From assembly GCA_950295325.1 (NCBI GenBank), contig OX485809.1, forward strand, positions 3,102,001-3,166,000: DNA of 64,000 bases, written 5' to 3'. This document shows positions 11,505-22,844 of this stretch, piece after piece (positions within the stretch are counted from its first letter, which is position 1; every line of letters begins with the position of its first letter). The notes beneath the pieces were generated by a model. It ran no database searches. It was not told the origin of the DNA and saw nothing but the letters and a program-made list of their open reading frames with translations. The position numbers and the translations under genes were made by a program. This DNA is from Polytrichum commune (lineage: Eukaryota > Streptophyta > Polytrichopsida > Polytrichales > Polytrichaceae).

Positions 11505-13075
11505 GCCGACCCCATAGCCATGATCCTTTTCTGCAACTGTACTTGATCTCGTCCTGCTGCATCACAGTCGATCCCGGCCTGTTTCTCACACCCTCCCTAG
11601 CTATCACCAATTTTGACTTTTGATGTTTTCCCCAATGATCTGCAAGAAAGAAAAACTATGATGAACTACTTATGGATGATCATCGCCATGGCAGAGATGA
11701 ATCGAAGCCACTATCATACTTCACAGTGTAGGATTAAGCATGGCAGAGATGAATTGAAGCCACTATCATACTTCACAGTGTAGGATTAAGCATGGCAGAG
11801 ATGAATTGAAGCCACTATCATACTTCACAGTGTAACTTCATAGGATTAAGCAGACCGTATAACTTCGCGATAGCCATGCTTTTTGTTTTACTGTATTTCT
11901 CTGAACCTTGATCTCTTCCACATCCCTATCAGTTTTGATGATGTTTTCCCAAATTATCTGCAAGGTACCATAACTATGACTTATGGGTGACCGTTGCCAT
12001 TGGAGTGATGAAGTGCAGCCATGACTGTCATCTTTAACAATGTAAGTTTAGGCATGACTGCAGCATATTACACTAACTTAGCCATCACTAACCCCATAGC
12101 CATCCTTTTCTACTACACCATTTATGGTATTTGCATGATAGTCTCACTTATCCTATTTTGAGGCATATGTTGGGTTACATTGATGTATGGTTAACAACTT
12201 CATCATATGTGTCACCTCGTGACACTTGGCATTCGAGTGCGCTTATTAATATCTTGGCGTGAGCATGTTCAATAGTGTCATGAGGTGCATGCATATGTTA
12301 CACATGATCTATAAGTTGATTGAAATATACACAAATGCCACTTGCCATTAGTATGTTCAAGAATATCTTCCTCTTGCATACGAAAATGCAAACATACGAC
12401 ACTTGCCATTAGTACACTCAAAAACATCTTCCCCTTGCATGCTAAAACGAAAAACCATCCTCTAAAGTATCCCAATGTGCTAAATGTCACAATGTAGATC
12501 TTTTTACTTATGTTCGCGAATGGAATCATATTGGCAATTAGCAGGCGTGACATGTGGAGATCTCTAGGCATCTAGTTTAAGCCCTTTGCAAATTATAGTG
12601 CCCGTGACACTAAATATCATAATCGGTGTAACTCTCTAGGACTTGATCCCTTCCGGCTTGGGATTCGTAACATATATGTAAACTCATCCATTGTAGATGA
12701 ATGGGCTCCGGTAAAAAAACTGCCATACAAGATTGAGGGCCGAGTCCTTCCAATTCGTCTCCACTAGACTATTTGGAATCTCTGAGTCACTTTTCAAATC
12801 AAACTATCAAAAAATTAATCATTTACAAGCCACAATACAATCCACTGTGTTTTCGCCTTTGTAATAGATGAGTTTACGTAGACACCACAAATCCCTAGCC
12901 CTCCCTTCCTGCACTTAATGCACGTATACCTTGATCTTTCACACCCTCCTCAGTCCAGCACCGGTTTGGATGTTATTTTCTTTTCCCGATCTCCAAGACA
13001 ATTTACTTATAGGCGATCGCCATGGGAGTGATGAAGCAACCGATCTCATCCTTAACAACGAACGATTAGGTACGC
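11505..13075. repeat. Diverged tandem blocks of about 250-350 bp, at least three copies
   Basis: Related blocks occur at about 11505-11760, 11865-12120 and 12905-13075. Shared marks are CCATAGCCAT with CCTTTTCT after it, an ACACCCTCC-like string, GATGTTTTCCC with ATCTGCAAG, and a GATCGCCATGG-like string before GATGAAG. No reading frame is shared. Between them, 12320-12450 carries a two-copy repeat of about 68 bp marked by CACTTGCCATTAGTA. Confidence 0.7.
11687..11860. repeat. 52-bp tandem repeat, three copies
   Basis: Three units of period 52 begin at 11687, 11739 and 11791 with CATGGCAGAGATGAA. Copies differ by one base (ATCGAAG against ATTGAAG), and the last has a short insertion near its end. 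The near identity indicates recent expansion within an older duplicated block. Confidence 0.92.
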
Positions 13076-13216
13076 AAATGTTGGATGAAATTTGGATGAA
13101 ATTTCTGGCAAGGAGGGAAGGGAAGGGATGAAATTTCTGGCAAGTGGGGAACGGGAGGGATGAAGTTGGTCAAGGAAGGGAAGGCAGGCAGGCGTGATTC
13201 AGGCGGCGGCTGCCTG

Positions 13217-13221
13217 CTTGT

Positions 13222-13257
<36 letters not shown>
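13217..13257. repeat. (TTGC)n microsatellite
   Basis: About ten TTGC units in a row explain the leucine/alanine/cysteine-rich open frames overlapping this point. It is not a gene. Confidence 0.95.
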
Positions 13258-13695
13258 CAGCTAAAATTATTGTGGGCTCCTGCCCGCTGCCCGGACGGGT
13301 GGGGGGCAGTCTGCATGATTGCAGTGAACTGCAACAGCTCGTACATGCTGTTTTACTCAAACCCTCATCATGGGCAGGAGGGAATCGTTGCATGCTTACT
13401 TACGAGGCGCAGCTGTGTGTGCTTATCTCCCATGCATCCAACTGAACCACGCCCCATACCAGTGTGTACAGAATAAGCTCTGAGCACAGTTTTTATTATC
13501 ATAAATGGGTTTCTTATTTTATACAAAACCTGTGTTGGCGACTTCAAGAGGGTTCCAACGCACCAGAGAACGCATCATTCGGACACCGTGTGCAAAAGTT
13601 GTAAGGGTTGGAAGTTTCAATTGTAGGAGACCTAAATCAGTATAATTGTATCTAGTATATCAAATGTTTGGAAGGTGTGAGGTTGAGGTATCCAT

Positions 13696-13959
13696 GCGTA
13701 ACCGGTTGGCCGCTTTCTTTCGCCGAGGTGGCACTACACGATTGGCTCTGAGCACACAGGTTTGCAGACGATAACCTCGACATCCCAGCCGGTTATGATC
13801 ATCTAAATCGGTTATGGTGACAGGTGACCCACTGTTTAGGTCACCTACGCGGCTCAACAAAGCGGCCAACCGGTCACGTCCGGTAATCGTTTTATTGGAA
13901 CCGGTTATCGGTGCAGAACCGGTTCTGCACCGATAACCGGTTCCAATAAAACGATTGCC
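13696..13959. repeat. Foldback element rich in CCGGTT, copy 1
   Basis: Arms 13882-13920 and 13921-13959 form a 39-bp inverted repeat with one mismatch and no loop (left arm begins GGTAATCGTTTTATTGGAAC). Upstream, AACCGGTTGGCCGCTTT near 13700 pairs with AAAGCGGCCAACCGGT near 13860. A third hairpin is AGGTGACC to GGTCACCT near 13820-13845. At least seven CCGGTT or AACCGG motifs fall in 260 bp. A second copy is at 56352-56575. Confidence 0.88.
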
Positions 13960-13977
13960 TAATACATAGTCTTCGGC

Positions 13978-14962
13978 GGGGGGGGGGGTGCACTCGTTGT
14001 TAACACTATGGACTCAAGTGGGCGCACAAAAAGGGGTGTTAATTATGCCTAGGGGCTACAAAAATATATATCATAAGGTATGGGTATTATACATGTATTC
14101 TAGCTTTGTAAACATGCTAGACATGTTATTCATATACTCCTAGTGGTATTTATGTGTTTAGCTTCATAGTATGTTATATTGAAGTGGGTAATCTACAAAG
14201 GTTTGAATGAATATTTCATCCAATATGTGAGTTGAATGATGATTTGACTTTGTCCAAGGAGGATAGGTTCACTAGAACCAAGTATGGTATGTTGTATGTC
14301 AAACCTAAAGTTTGACTCTCTAGAGTCAATGATAATGATTACTCGTTGAAATTGAGATGTGATCATGCGGTACCATGTGTCTCTCAAGTAGTAGTTGAAG
14401 GAGTGAAGAATTGGGAGATTTTTTTTAAAAAAAAAAATCATGCTCTCTAAAACATTCACTAGCTACTACCAAGACTTGGTGTTTGGGAAAGGTCTATAGG
14501 ATGCGCCACAAAACTGACAAGAGGTAGATTGAGCATCGACAATTAAATGACCTCTAGAACTAGCCTTCCAATATGGAAATAAGGTTATTTTGGTATAAAA
14601 AAGAATGGGTCAATGTGGACCTACGATTTGACAAATCATTTGGTGGTAGAGTTAGAAACCATCATTGCATTGGCTACAATGACTTATATATGTAAAAACA
14701 AATTTGTTCGAGTTACATCCAATGTATGAATGAGTGTTTAGTAATTTCATTAATGAAAAATAAATATGTCTTGCTAAGAGTATTTAAGCCATATTTATTA
14801 TATGATCTTTCCAACGCATACATATGATTGGGATCTATATGATTTATTTATTGCTCACTTGTGTATATTTTTTAAAAAGGGTAAAATCATGTATATCAGG
14901 GGTATTAATTTCAAGGTCATGCACGCACATGGTTCCCAATTCTAACAATGAGTGCACCCCCC
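13978..14962. mobile_element. Non-autonomous TIR element with poly-G ends
   Basis: The left end is a G run followed by TGCACTCGTTGTTA. The right end is the reverse complement of GGGGGGTGCACTCATTGTTA. Length is about 985 bp, with no coding capacity. I could not find a convincing target duplication. The end structure recalls the hAT-like elements at 52441 and 58327 but the sequence differs. Confidence 0.7.
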
Positions 14963-15958
14963 GTGTCCATAGTTGACCACGTCCATTGAACCGCTCACTA
15001 GGGTCATGTAATGCCAAGATGGATGAGATCTGTATTATTAAGGCAAGTGGACTTATGTGGATTGATTACCTTCAATAGAACTTTGACAATCATCGTAGCC
15101 AAGCATTAGAATTTAGATGAATAGTTATGGGTTAACCTATAAATCAACTATGTGTTACCCTAACTTTACCGCTTCGAAACTCATAGCAAGTTCCATATTC
15201 ATGAAATAAACTTAAAATAAAATAAAAGTACATTCTCCCTAGAATTTGTTTCTCTTCACAAAAACATAACTCTCCGCTATTACTCCTCCTAAACATATTC
15301 AAACTCTCTTATTTTATCAGTTATAGATGCCCCAAAATTACATCTTTGTACTCAATATCTATCTATTGCACGAGGTTCATAGGTGTTGGTTTTGGGTTAC
15401 GTGTTGGTTTTGGGTATACGGCACTTAAGTTATCTGAATGTGGAGGTTATTATCCTTTTCTTTAGTTCATGTGACGCTGGAATCAGCTCCAAAGATCCCC
15501 AAAGAGACTCACATTGAGGTGAATTAATTCGTCTCTCATATGCACTTGAGCAGCTCACAAACCATTATGTGGCAAAAGCAAGTGTGCATACCTCTCATTC
15601 ATCCAACAAAAATGATCCAAATAAGTATAATATATGTAATATGGGGGTTGTTTTTTTTGGGGGGGGGGGGGATTGTTAAAACAACCACAAACTCGTTAAA
15701 ACAATCACCATCAATATGTAAAGTGTCGACTAGGTTCTGATTTGTAATCTAAGTTGGCAAAGTTTATCAATTCTAACACAAAGGTTATATCTTGTTCCTC
15801 TTCCATGTGTGTGATGAAAAATCAAATCTTGACAGATCATGTGACCGTGCAACACGTCCTTGTGGTCATTCTAACAAACTACATGGTGCAAACTACACCA
15901 GAACCAACTGCAAATACCATGAATCAGTCTTGAGGGGCACAATTCAGGAAAATTAACA
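14963..15958. other. Intergenic, no gene recognised
   Basis: AT-rich sequence. A poly-T then poly-G run lies at about 15650-15672 and is followed by GATTGTTAAAACAACC, similar to the G run at 37261. A partial F3 end (CATACCTCTCATTCATCCAA) is at about 15587-15606. Confidence 0.5.
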
Positions 15959-16440
15959 CAAGGGTCACTTCACACACAAGCCAAGAGTTGTGACCATGAA
16001 ATTGTGACAACCCAAAAAACAGTGTCCAAAGGCCATCCTAAGACACTTCCAAAATCACTCAATGTGGTCATGCACCGTCAAGTGTAATGTGAAGTCATAT
16101 GTGACTGGGCCCTCCACCAAATGCTATTTCAATGAATCTCTATTCATGCAGGTCTTCATACATGATAAAAAATAGAATAAATTAACATATGTGAGGATTC
16201 GGAGTGCCATGGTCTACCGGTTTTGTGTTAGGCCTACCTCCAAGAAGTGGTTTTTTCAAAAAAAATCCAAGTAACACTTGGAGGTAGGCCTAACACAAAA
16301 CCGGGAGACCATGAAGCATGATCCATTTGATGCCATGTAAGAATCTATGTAGACTTTACATTCATCTTGCATTCGCTTACTGCGTTGGTCCCTCAAGCGT
16401 AGTGTGAAGTGAACTTGGACGAGCTCCACCTTTGGGAGAA
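15959..16440 (+). mobile_element. MITE family F6 copy, right end missing, with internal hairpin
   Basis: The left end GGTCACTTCACACACAAGCC matches the F6 element at 38465. Its body matches that element's right part (TTTGATGCCATGTA, CGTTGGTCCCTCAAGC). Arms 16208-16244 and 16277-16313 form an inverted repeat of 37 bp with one mismatch around a 32-bp loop. The 39.5 kb relative has only one of these arms. Confidence 0.8.
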
Positions 16441-16834
16441 TTTGAGCCAACATAATAGGTACCTACGTCTCAATATTCAAATAAAAAACGACTCAGTATA
16501 GTATGTAGCTCAAAGGTTATTTTGTTCCAATGTGTGAAACTGGAATCACTTGCTACAAAGATATGGAATCATGATCTAAGATTAAAATAATCAGTTTCTC
16601 ATATGCATATGAGGCATAACATTATTCAAATCCATAACAATGTTTTGTGGGACTAATAGTACTCCACGTAGTATTCTCGGATATTCCCCACATTCAGTCT
16701 GAACATTGTCAATCCCACAAAAAAAGTTATGGATCTGAATAATGTTATGGGTGTATTCATAATTGTGCAAAACTGAAACAATTTGTATGTCATTGTTAAT
16801 TTGTTCAACTTACTTAGCGAATAGCATCATAGGT

Positions 16835-17220
16835 TCCATTTGGCGAGAGGGGATTGTTGCATACATATCAGCAAACTATCCCATCGTTCACCCAACAATA
16901 ACAACCCGAAGTATCTTGTTGCTCTGTTTTTTTGACTTTTTATTCTATGAACTTTCTTTTTATTTTTCTTAAAACCATCAAAGCCAGTTGATGCAATATT
17001 GGAGGTCATGAATCAGATAGAAGGTCCCCAAACCAATTACGGAGGACACAATTGAGATGAAATGATCAGTCTCTTGGATGCATGAAGGTGATATACTATA
17101 ATTTTAGCATAGCAACTTGTGCCCCACTTGGCAAGAGGGAGTTGTTGCATACTTCAAGAATGCACTTGCCCTCCCATTCATCCACCAAGAACAATCCAAA
17201 CTACAATAAATATTGTAATT
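16835..17220. repeat. Two partial F3 ends
   Basis: GGCGAGAGGGGATTGTTGCA at about 16842 and GGCAAGAGGGAGTTGTTGCA at about 17138 both resemble the F3 terminal repeat (see 52131), each followed by a CATTCATCCA- or GTTCACCCA-like string. The opposite ends were not found nearby. Confidence 0.6.
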
Positions 17221-20200
17221 AGTTCTCTATCGCATTTGTGTCATCGTGGTAACTTTTGTCGTGTAAACTAAGATCGTTAAACACAACAGATCGAGTGTCG
17301 TTGTCAACATCAATTAGCAAAATAAAATAGCAAACTAAAATGCTAAACAACCACCTCTTCAAGATGAGGGTTTCTCTCTCCAAGCTTAAGAAACTAAAAT
17401 GTCTCCTTACAAAGCTTAAGAAACTCTAAAATTCACACACAAGAGTCAAGCTATCTCTCACTCCACGAAGGGAGAATCCAAGAGTGCAAGTGGTGGAGAA
17501 AGAATGCAAAGGCTTTACTCATAATCTACTTCACCATAGCCATGAGAAAGCAACAACAAGCTCTCTCTCTCTCAAAACACACTCACAAGACTTGACTTGA
17601 CAACAATGGCAAGTCAAGAGGCCTTCCTCTCCATACAACCCCAATCCTATGTGGAGTTCATCCATGGAGTGGATGAACAACTAACTAGGACTCCCAATGG
17701 AGTCCGTTACTCATCCCAACACACATGGACTCCTAATGGAGTCCATTTACTCCTAAATTGACGTAACTTAGCCCCCGATGTCACCTCACGTGACACTTTC
17801 CTAATAACACTTTTCATAAATAAGTTTACAAGTATTGTCATCCTGATTTACTTTTAAGTTCATTCAAGGGGTGGACTCTTCTTTGGAAAACCTAATGACG
17901 TGCACGTGTGATAGTGAATCAAACCCCCTACATACTAGAAATCTACAGACAAAAAAAAATAAAAAATATAGGTTCTAAGGATAGGCTAGAAATTGGACTC
18001 ATTTACTTATACTAAGCGTGATAAATGTGATAAATGTCTCCACTACATACAAAAAATATAAATCATGAATAAATAAGACTTTATCACATATAACAATGTC
18101 CAATGAGAAAGTCATTGAACAAAATTTCATCCATAGGATGTAACTTAAAATCATTTGATTAAAAATATATGTCATTGAAACTTAGGCAACAATAACATCT
18201 AAATTCACCATCATATGATCAATAAAAAATTGTAAGTCCATTTTGACCCATTCACTTTTGGTACCAACAAACCCTATCTTCAAATGCAAATACTTTGTGG
18301 TTTTTAGATGGTCTTCCTCTTTATTGATCTTCTTGATAACCAAAAAGGCTCATAGGTTTAGCTCCAAGAGCTTCAAGAGGGGAAGAACCTATAATCCAAA
18401 TGCAAACCCTAACAAGAATGGATAGGATAGTCTTTGGGGATCATTACTAAATGACAAAAATGGATGAAAACGTAAATAAGATGAAACTAGCACATCTATT
18501 GTCAACTATACCTCTAAAACTGAGGCCCTTTTTGTAATTTTTCCTTTACTTCAAAATTATCAAAAACATTTTCATTTGTGCACACTAGAGAATAAAAACA
18601 ATACCTCTCCCTTATGTACTACGTACGCTAACACCTCAAATAATACCCCCTTTTACACTCACGTTTGTATGTGGTATGCAAGGGTCTCCGTGATGGTATG
18701 TGTTATGAAAATGTGCCCCCATGAATGTTCACAACCTACTGTGGGGGAGAAGGAGGGCGAAGGAGAAGATTAACTGTACAACTCGTAGGTTTTTATTGGT
18801 AGTAAAATCAATTCTTAAAGCGGGATTAAATTCTCCAAATTAGTCTAGTGAGCTGAAATTGGGATGAATCAACAACCATCCTATAGGGGGCATGTTTTCA
18901 CTACTTCTCCTTCGGTAGGTGTTAGGAAATCAAATTGATGGTAATCATGATGTAGGACTGCAATATTTTAGAGAATTTTGATCACTTGCACAATGCTACA
19001 CAACACATGTTTAACCACCTACCACATATGGCACTTTACTTTATCTTCACAAATAAATTTGGAGAGCATTAGTTAGGGGCGGGGGATGGGGACGGCGTAA
19101 ATATTAAGAAACCGAATTGAAATGGCCAATGGTAGGAAGGTAGAAGAAGGGACCAGGAAGCAAGAGAGGTTGGGTAAGGACTCAAATGTGTGAGTGATTC
19201 AACTACTACTTTAATTAGGTTTCCCTTGGGCCAAGGCCTTTGAAATCAGTTTTTGTTATGGCCAATACATGATAACTATAAGCATGAGTATTCCTTGGGT
19301 TACCTAGTGGTCCATGCGATTTATATTCCTTAGTTATATTCCTTAGTTATTTCAATGCTTTTTTTGCATGAAGACATAGTAATAAAATTTGGACTTACTA
19401 GAGCTTCAATGAACGAACGAACTAACTATATATACGAGGGTAAGAGAAGGACCCCATAATGCATAAGGTAGAAAGGAAGGGGGAGAGAGAATGGAGCCTG
19501 AGAGGAGGAGAGAGTTATGGAGGAGAGGAAGGAAAGAAAGGAAGGGAGGGTGGTAAGGTAGAGTTTTCTTGATTTTGTTATTGGAACCATTAAGCACACA
19601 ATTGAGTTTATTTCCACATTAATTTCTTTTGGGGAATGATAACGTGGGTGTACACTTTTCACCAACTCACAACATTGAACATCAAAGGTCAACATCGTAA
19701 GTTACAATACTTCAATTGAATTGAAAACATTGTGCATTTGAAAGGCTCTTAGTCTAGGGGGAAGGAGGTGGGTACATCATGGGGGCTCAACAAAAGTTAT
19801 TTTTCTTTGCATGATGGTGCACACTGTTGAGCACACTATGATGAGCACACTATATGTCTACCTATGAAACTATTTACCATGATCAATGTAATATCAGAAA
19901 GTAGTATGCACATGGGTTTTATGTCGGTCTCAACCAATATATGCATGCCATGCTTCCAAATACACTACAAAGATTTGGGATCATTGATGCTGGTTGTTTA
20001 GATTTTAGATATCCAATGCAAGACACTAATATATTTGGATACATAAAACTACCTTGTAGTGGAACAAGGGCCTCTAAGGGTGAGTTTCCATGTAGGGCGC
20101 TCGCCCATTAGATTCTAGATAATAATGGGTTAGAGGTGTTCTCATGTAGATAAAACAAAAGCAATTATCCAATCACATTTCGGTGGCCTACTAGAATGTG

Positions 20201-20497
20201 GAGGGCCATGGCCATGGGTTGCTACACCTCCATGCACTCACTCAACACTTCTAACAATAGTTGGTTGACACATACAAACACCAACCCACCATATTTCATC
20301 TACATTTAACCTTATTCCCACGAGACTTTGGCGGGCAAGCAACCTACATGGAAACTCACCCTAAATCAACCAATCATTCACCCAGTGTGTATTTTTTGAC
20401 ACAATTTTGCAAGTTTTTGACATTTGACATACAAAGAATTTGCATACAACAAAATACACCTAAACTGACACACACACACACACACACACAACTATCA
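17221..20497. other. Intergenic, no gene recognised; short repeats
   Basis: At 17668-17755 the palindromic string ACTCCCAATGGAGTCC recurs in two variants, next to ATCCATGGAGTGGAT. Short repeats of ATTCCTTAGTTAT lie near 19326-19350. A (CA)n run is at about 20469-20491. The open frames at 19406-19695 lie on a purine-rich strand and look like composition artefacts. Confidence 0.55.
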
Positions 20498-20748
20498 CTA
20501 TATTCGTTAATTTGTTAATTTTTTGGCATTTTGAGACAATTACAAATATAAGAACATGGATAAAATCACACAGACATTGGAGAATGTTGTAAGATGCAAA
20601 TACTTTGAAGCGGTGTTCATATCAAGAACCCAATTAAGAACTCATATCAAGATGGTTTAGGTAGGACAACCCAAACATTAGACCATGTTGTTGTGGTCCA
20701 TATATTACTTTGAGACAAGAGAAAGTCTCAAATTAACGAATATAGTTA
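20498..20748. mobile_element. Possible short TIR element
   Basis: ACTATATTCGTTAATTTG near the left end is matched by its reverse complement near 20733-20748, with TTTTGAGAC and GTCTCAAA also inverted nearby. The span is about 250 bp. Ends and target duplication are uncertain. Confidence 0.4.
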
Positions 20749-21077
20749 CTTAGAATTCGACATGTAATGTGGCTTGTGAAGAAAAAACCCACACGTCAAT
20801 TGACACACTTGAAATCGAAACACCACATACCACTAGGCATGGGATATCGAGGTGACGTTTCAAAAGAGAATGCACATGTCAATCGACATTCACTTTTGTT
20901 TTTGAAAACGTCACATGACACTTTTGGATTTGAAGCCGAACATGAATTGACATTTGTCAAATACACACATGACATTTCACCCATGAAAGCACGGTGCTAT
21001 TACCACAATTATGGCAACGGTGTATCCTAAGATTTTGCTACCAAGGACTCTCATCTCACTCAGTGATCGGGAGATGT

Positions 21078-21280
21078 TTGGGCATTCATAATCAATTGAG
21101 ATCCTAGTGTATGTTTGCAAGTCCAACCGGTTACATGTTGACATCCTCCGGTTTTCCTTTATTAAGTTGGGGTATATTCTTCTATAAATTCCTCTAGAAT
21201 GCATCCGTAATTTTCCTGCAGTCTTGATGAACTTCAACTGCTTATTTCTCAAACTCAACCGCTTCATTCATTTGTAAGTA
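21078..21280. repeat. Dispersed repeat R, copy 2
   Basis: It shares CAAGTCCAACCGGTTACATG with the 52.4-53.4 kb copy and CTCAAACTCAACCGCTTCAT with the 3.1 kb copy. At about 21109 it has no insertion, so it shows the unoccupied form of the site where the hAT-like element sits at 52441. Confidence 0.7.
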
Positions 21281-21687
21281 AGGTAAGGGTGGCTATTTCC
21301 GTCCAAATTTCAGATGTGCCTAGTTGGGATGCTGAAACTTTTTTTTTTATAAATTTTGAGCGCTCCGCAAAGCTGGTGCAAGAGCAACTATGAAAAAATC
21401 AAAATTTTCCAGCATGTTTATGATTTCCTACAAATTTTTAAAGGAAATCTTGTAGAGTGACCAACACTCGCACATAGGGTACGTGGTATATCCACAGGGT
21501 GGATTTCTAAAACTGACCGCTGGCAGCATTAAACCGACCGCTGACAGCCAATGAAATGTTGGCAGCGTTGTGAACGGTAAAAGCACCTTGATAGGTGCTT
21601 TTGTAAACCCAGGTAAAAGCACCTAGAAAGGTGCTTCCGACATAGGGGTCGACTTTAGGACCCGCACGGAAATTGCCACCCCTACCT
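21281..21687 (+). mobile_element. 407-bp MITE family F2, copy 1
   Basis: Ends AGGTAAGGGTGGC and GCCACCCCTACCT form a terminal inverted repeat of about 22 bp, flanked by TA on both sides (21279-21280, 21688-21689). A TA duplication is typical of Tc1/mariner-like elements; that assignment is inference. Near the right end are two small perfect hairpins, AAAGCACCT with AGGTGCTTT and AAGCACCT with AGGTGCTT. The copy at 33568 has exactly the same length. Confidence 0.9.
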
Positions 21688-22221
21688 TAACTTCCAGTTC
21701 TCCCCGATCATTGAACTCACTCGGTCACCAAGTGCGGCAATGTGCATGTGATCCGGTGAAATTGGGACTTGGGATTTCACACGAACTTATAATTATTGAA
21801 CGGAGCGGAGGTGGGATTGGCAATGGCTTCCGTTTCCCGAGGATTTTGCGAATATGATTCAGACTTGTACATATATATACTGATTGCACAAAATGAAACT
21901 CTCATTGTACTCTCACACCCACATGCTTCCTTTAACTTATCAAGCGCCACAGCTAGGCCTCTCAGTCAGAGATTTTTCTTCCAACCAAGTCTCGATCGCT
22001 TTCCCGTTCCTTTTCGTCTCGGAGTTTGTAATGTAAGTTTGGAGATTTGGTAGACTCTTGTTTTGAGTTTTATGGTCATCAACGATTCAACGTTGTGAAG
22101 AGAATGTGAGGTTCTAGTAGACTACTTTACATGTCAAACAAAAATCTTGGAAACGAATAACTCATCCAATAACAAGTTGTTTGAGCCGTTTTGAGACTAC
22201 GGTAATAGGGTCAAAGTGTCA

Positions 22222-22480
22222 CCTATATATACCGTGTTCGGTGTCCATTGTAGTTTGAAGTGTCAACCACTAGTACCATATTAGACCGGTGGTACAAGTT
22301 GAAAGTGGTGTATATTGTTCAGCTGGCTTGGTGCTAGTTGTACTTTGAAGTGTTAACCAAAAGTACACATTAAACCGGTCGTATAGAATTGGAAATTTGT
22401 GTCTATTATCTAGCTAGTGCTCAGTGCCAGATGTAGCTTGAAGAAGCACGTGCATTAAACCAATAATACACATATTGAAT
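22222..22480. repeat. Degenerate tandem repeat, about 97-bp unit, three copies
   Basis: Units begin near 22222, 22330 and 22420. Marks are a GTGCTAGTTGTA-like string, TTTGAAGTGT with AACCA after it, and TTAAACCGGT. The third copy is shorter and more diverged. Confidence 0.75.
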
Positions 22481-22844
22481 TCTATAAATACATAAATAAA
22501 ACGGACAATGTGTTGTACATAAATGGTGGAAACACACGGGACCAATTCAATCTTGGTTGGAATTAATAGATGGTTCAAGTTGCCTATCCTCCATAGACTT
22601 TCCCAAGCACTTGCACTCACATTCCTGTTGTTTTGTGCCACAAAATCCTAGTGACAAGAAATTTCTCCATCTTGACATTAGGCACCTTTGACTTGTATCG
22701 GCCGAGATGGGCAATGCATCCTAGTCTTAGATCTAAGATCTTTTGATGGCACTAATTCATAATGCAAAGGAATTTAGTATCACCTTCACTACTTTCCACA
22801 CTCACTAATTGGTTAATTTATGCCCCCTTCCCATTCAACTTTAG

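Noticed and set aside
13194-13476. Overlapping open frames on both strands around 13.2 kb
   Set aside because: They are produced by the (TTGC)n microsatellite and encode low-complexity peptides.
19406-19695. Two minus-strand frames rich in Leu, Pro and Ser
   Set aside because: They come from a GGA/AG-rich stretch; there is no motif and no splice context.
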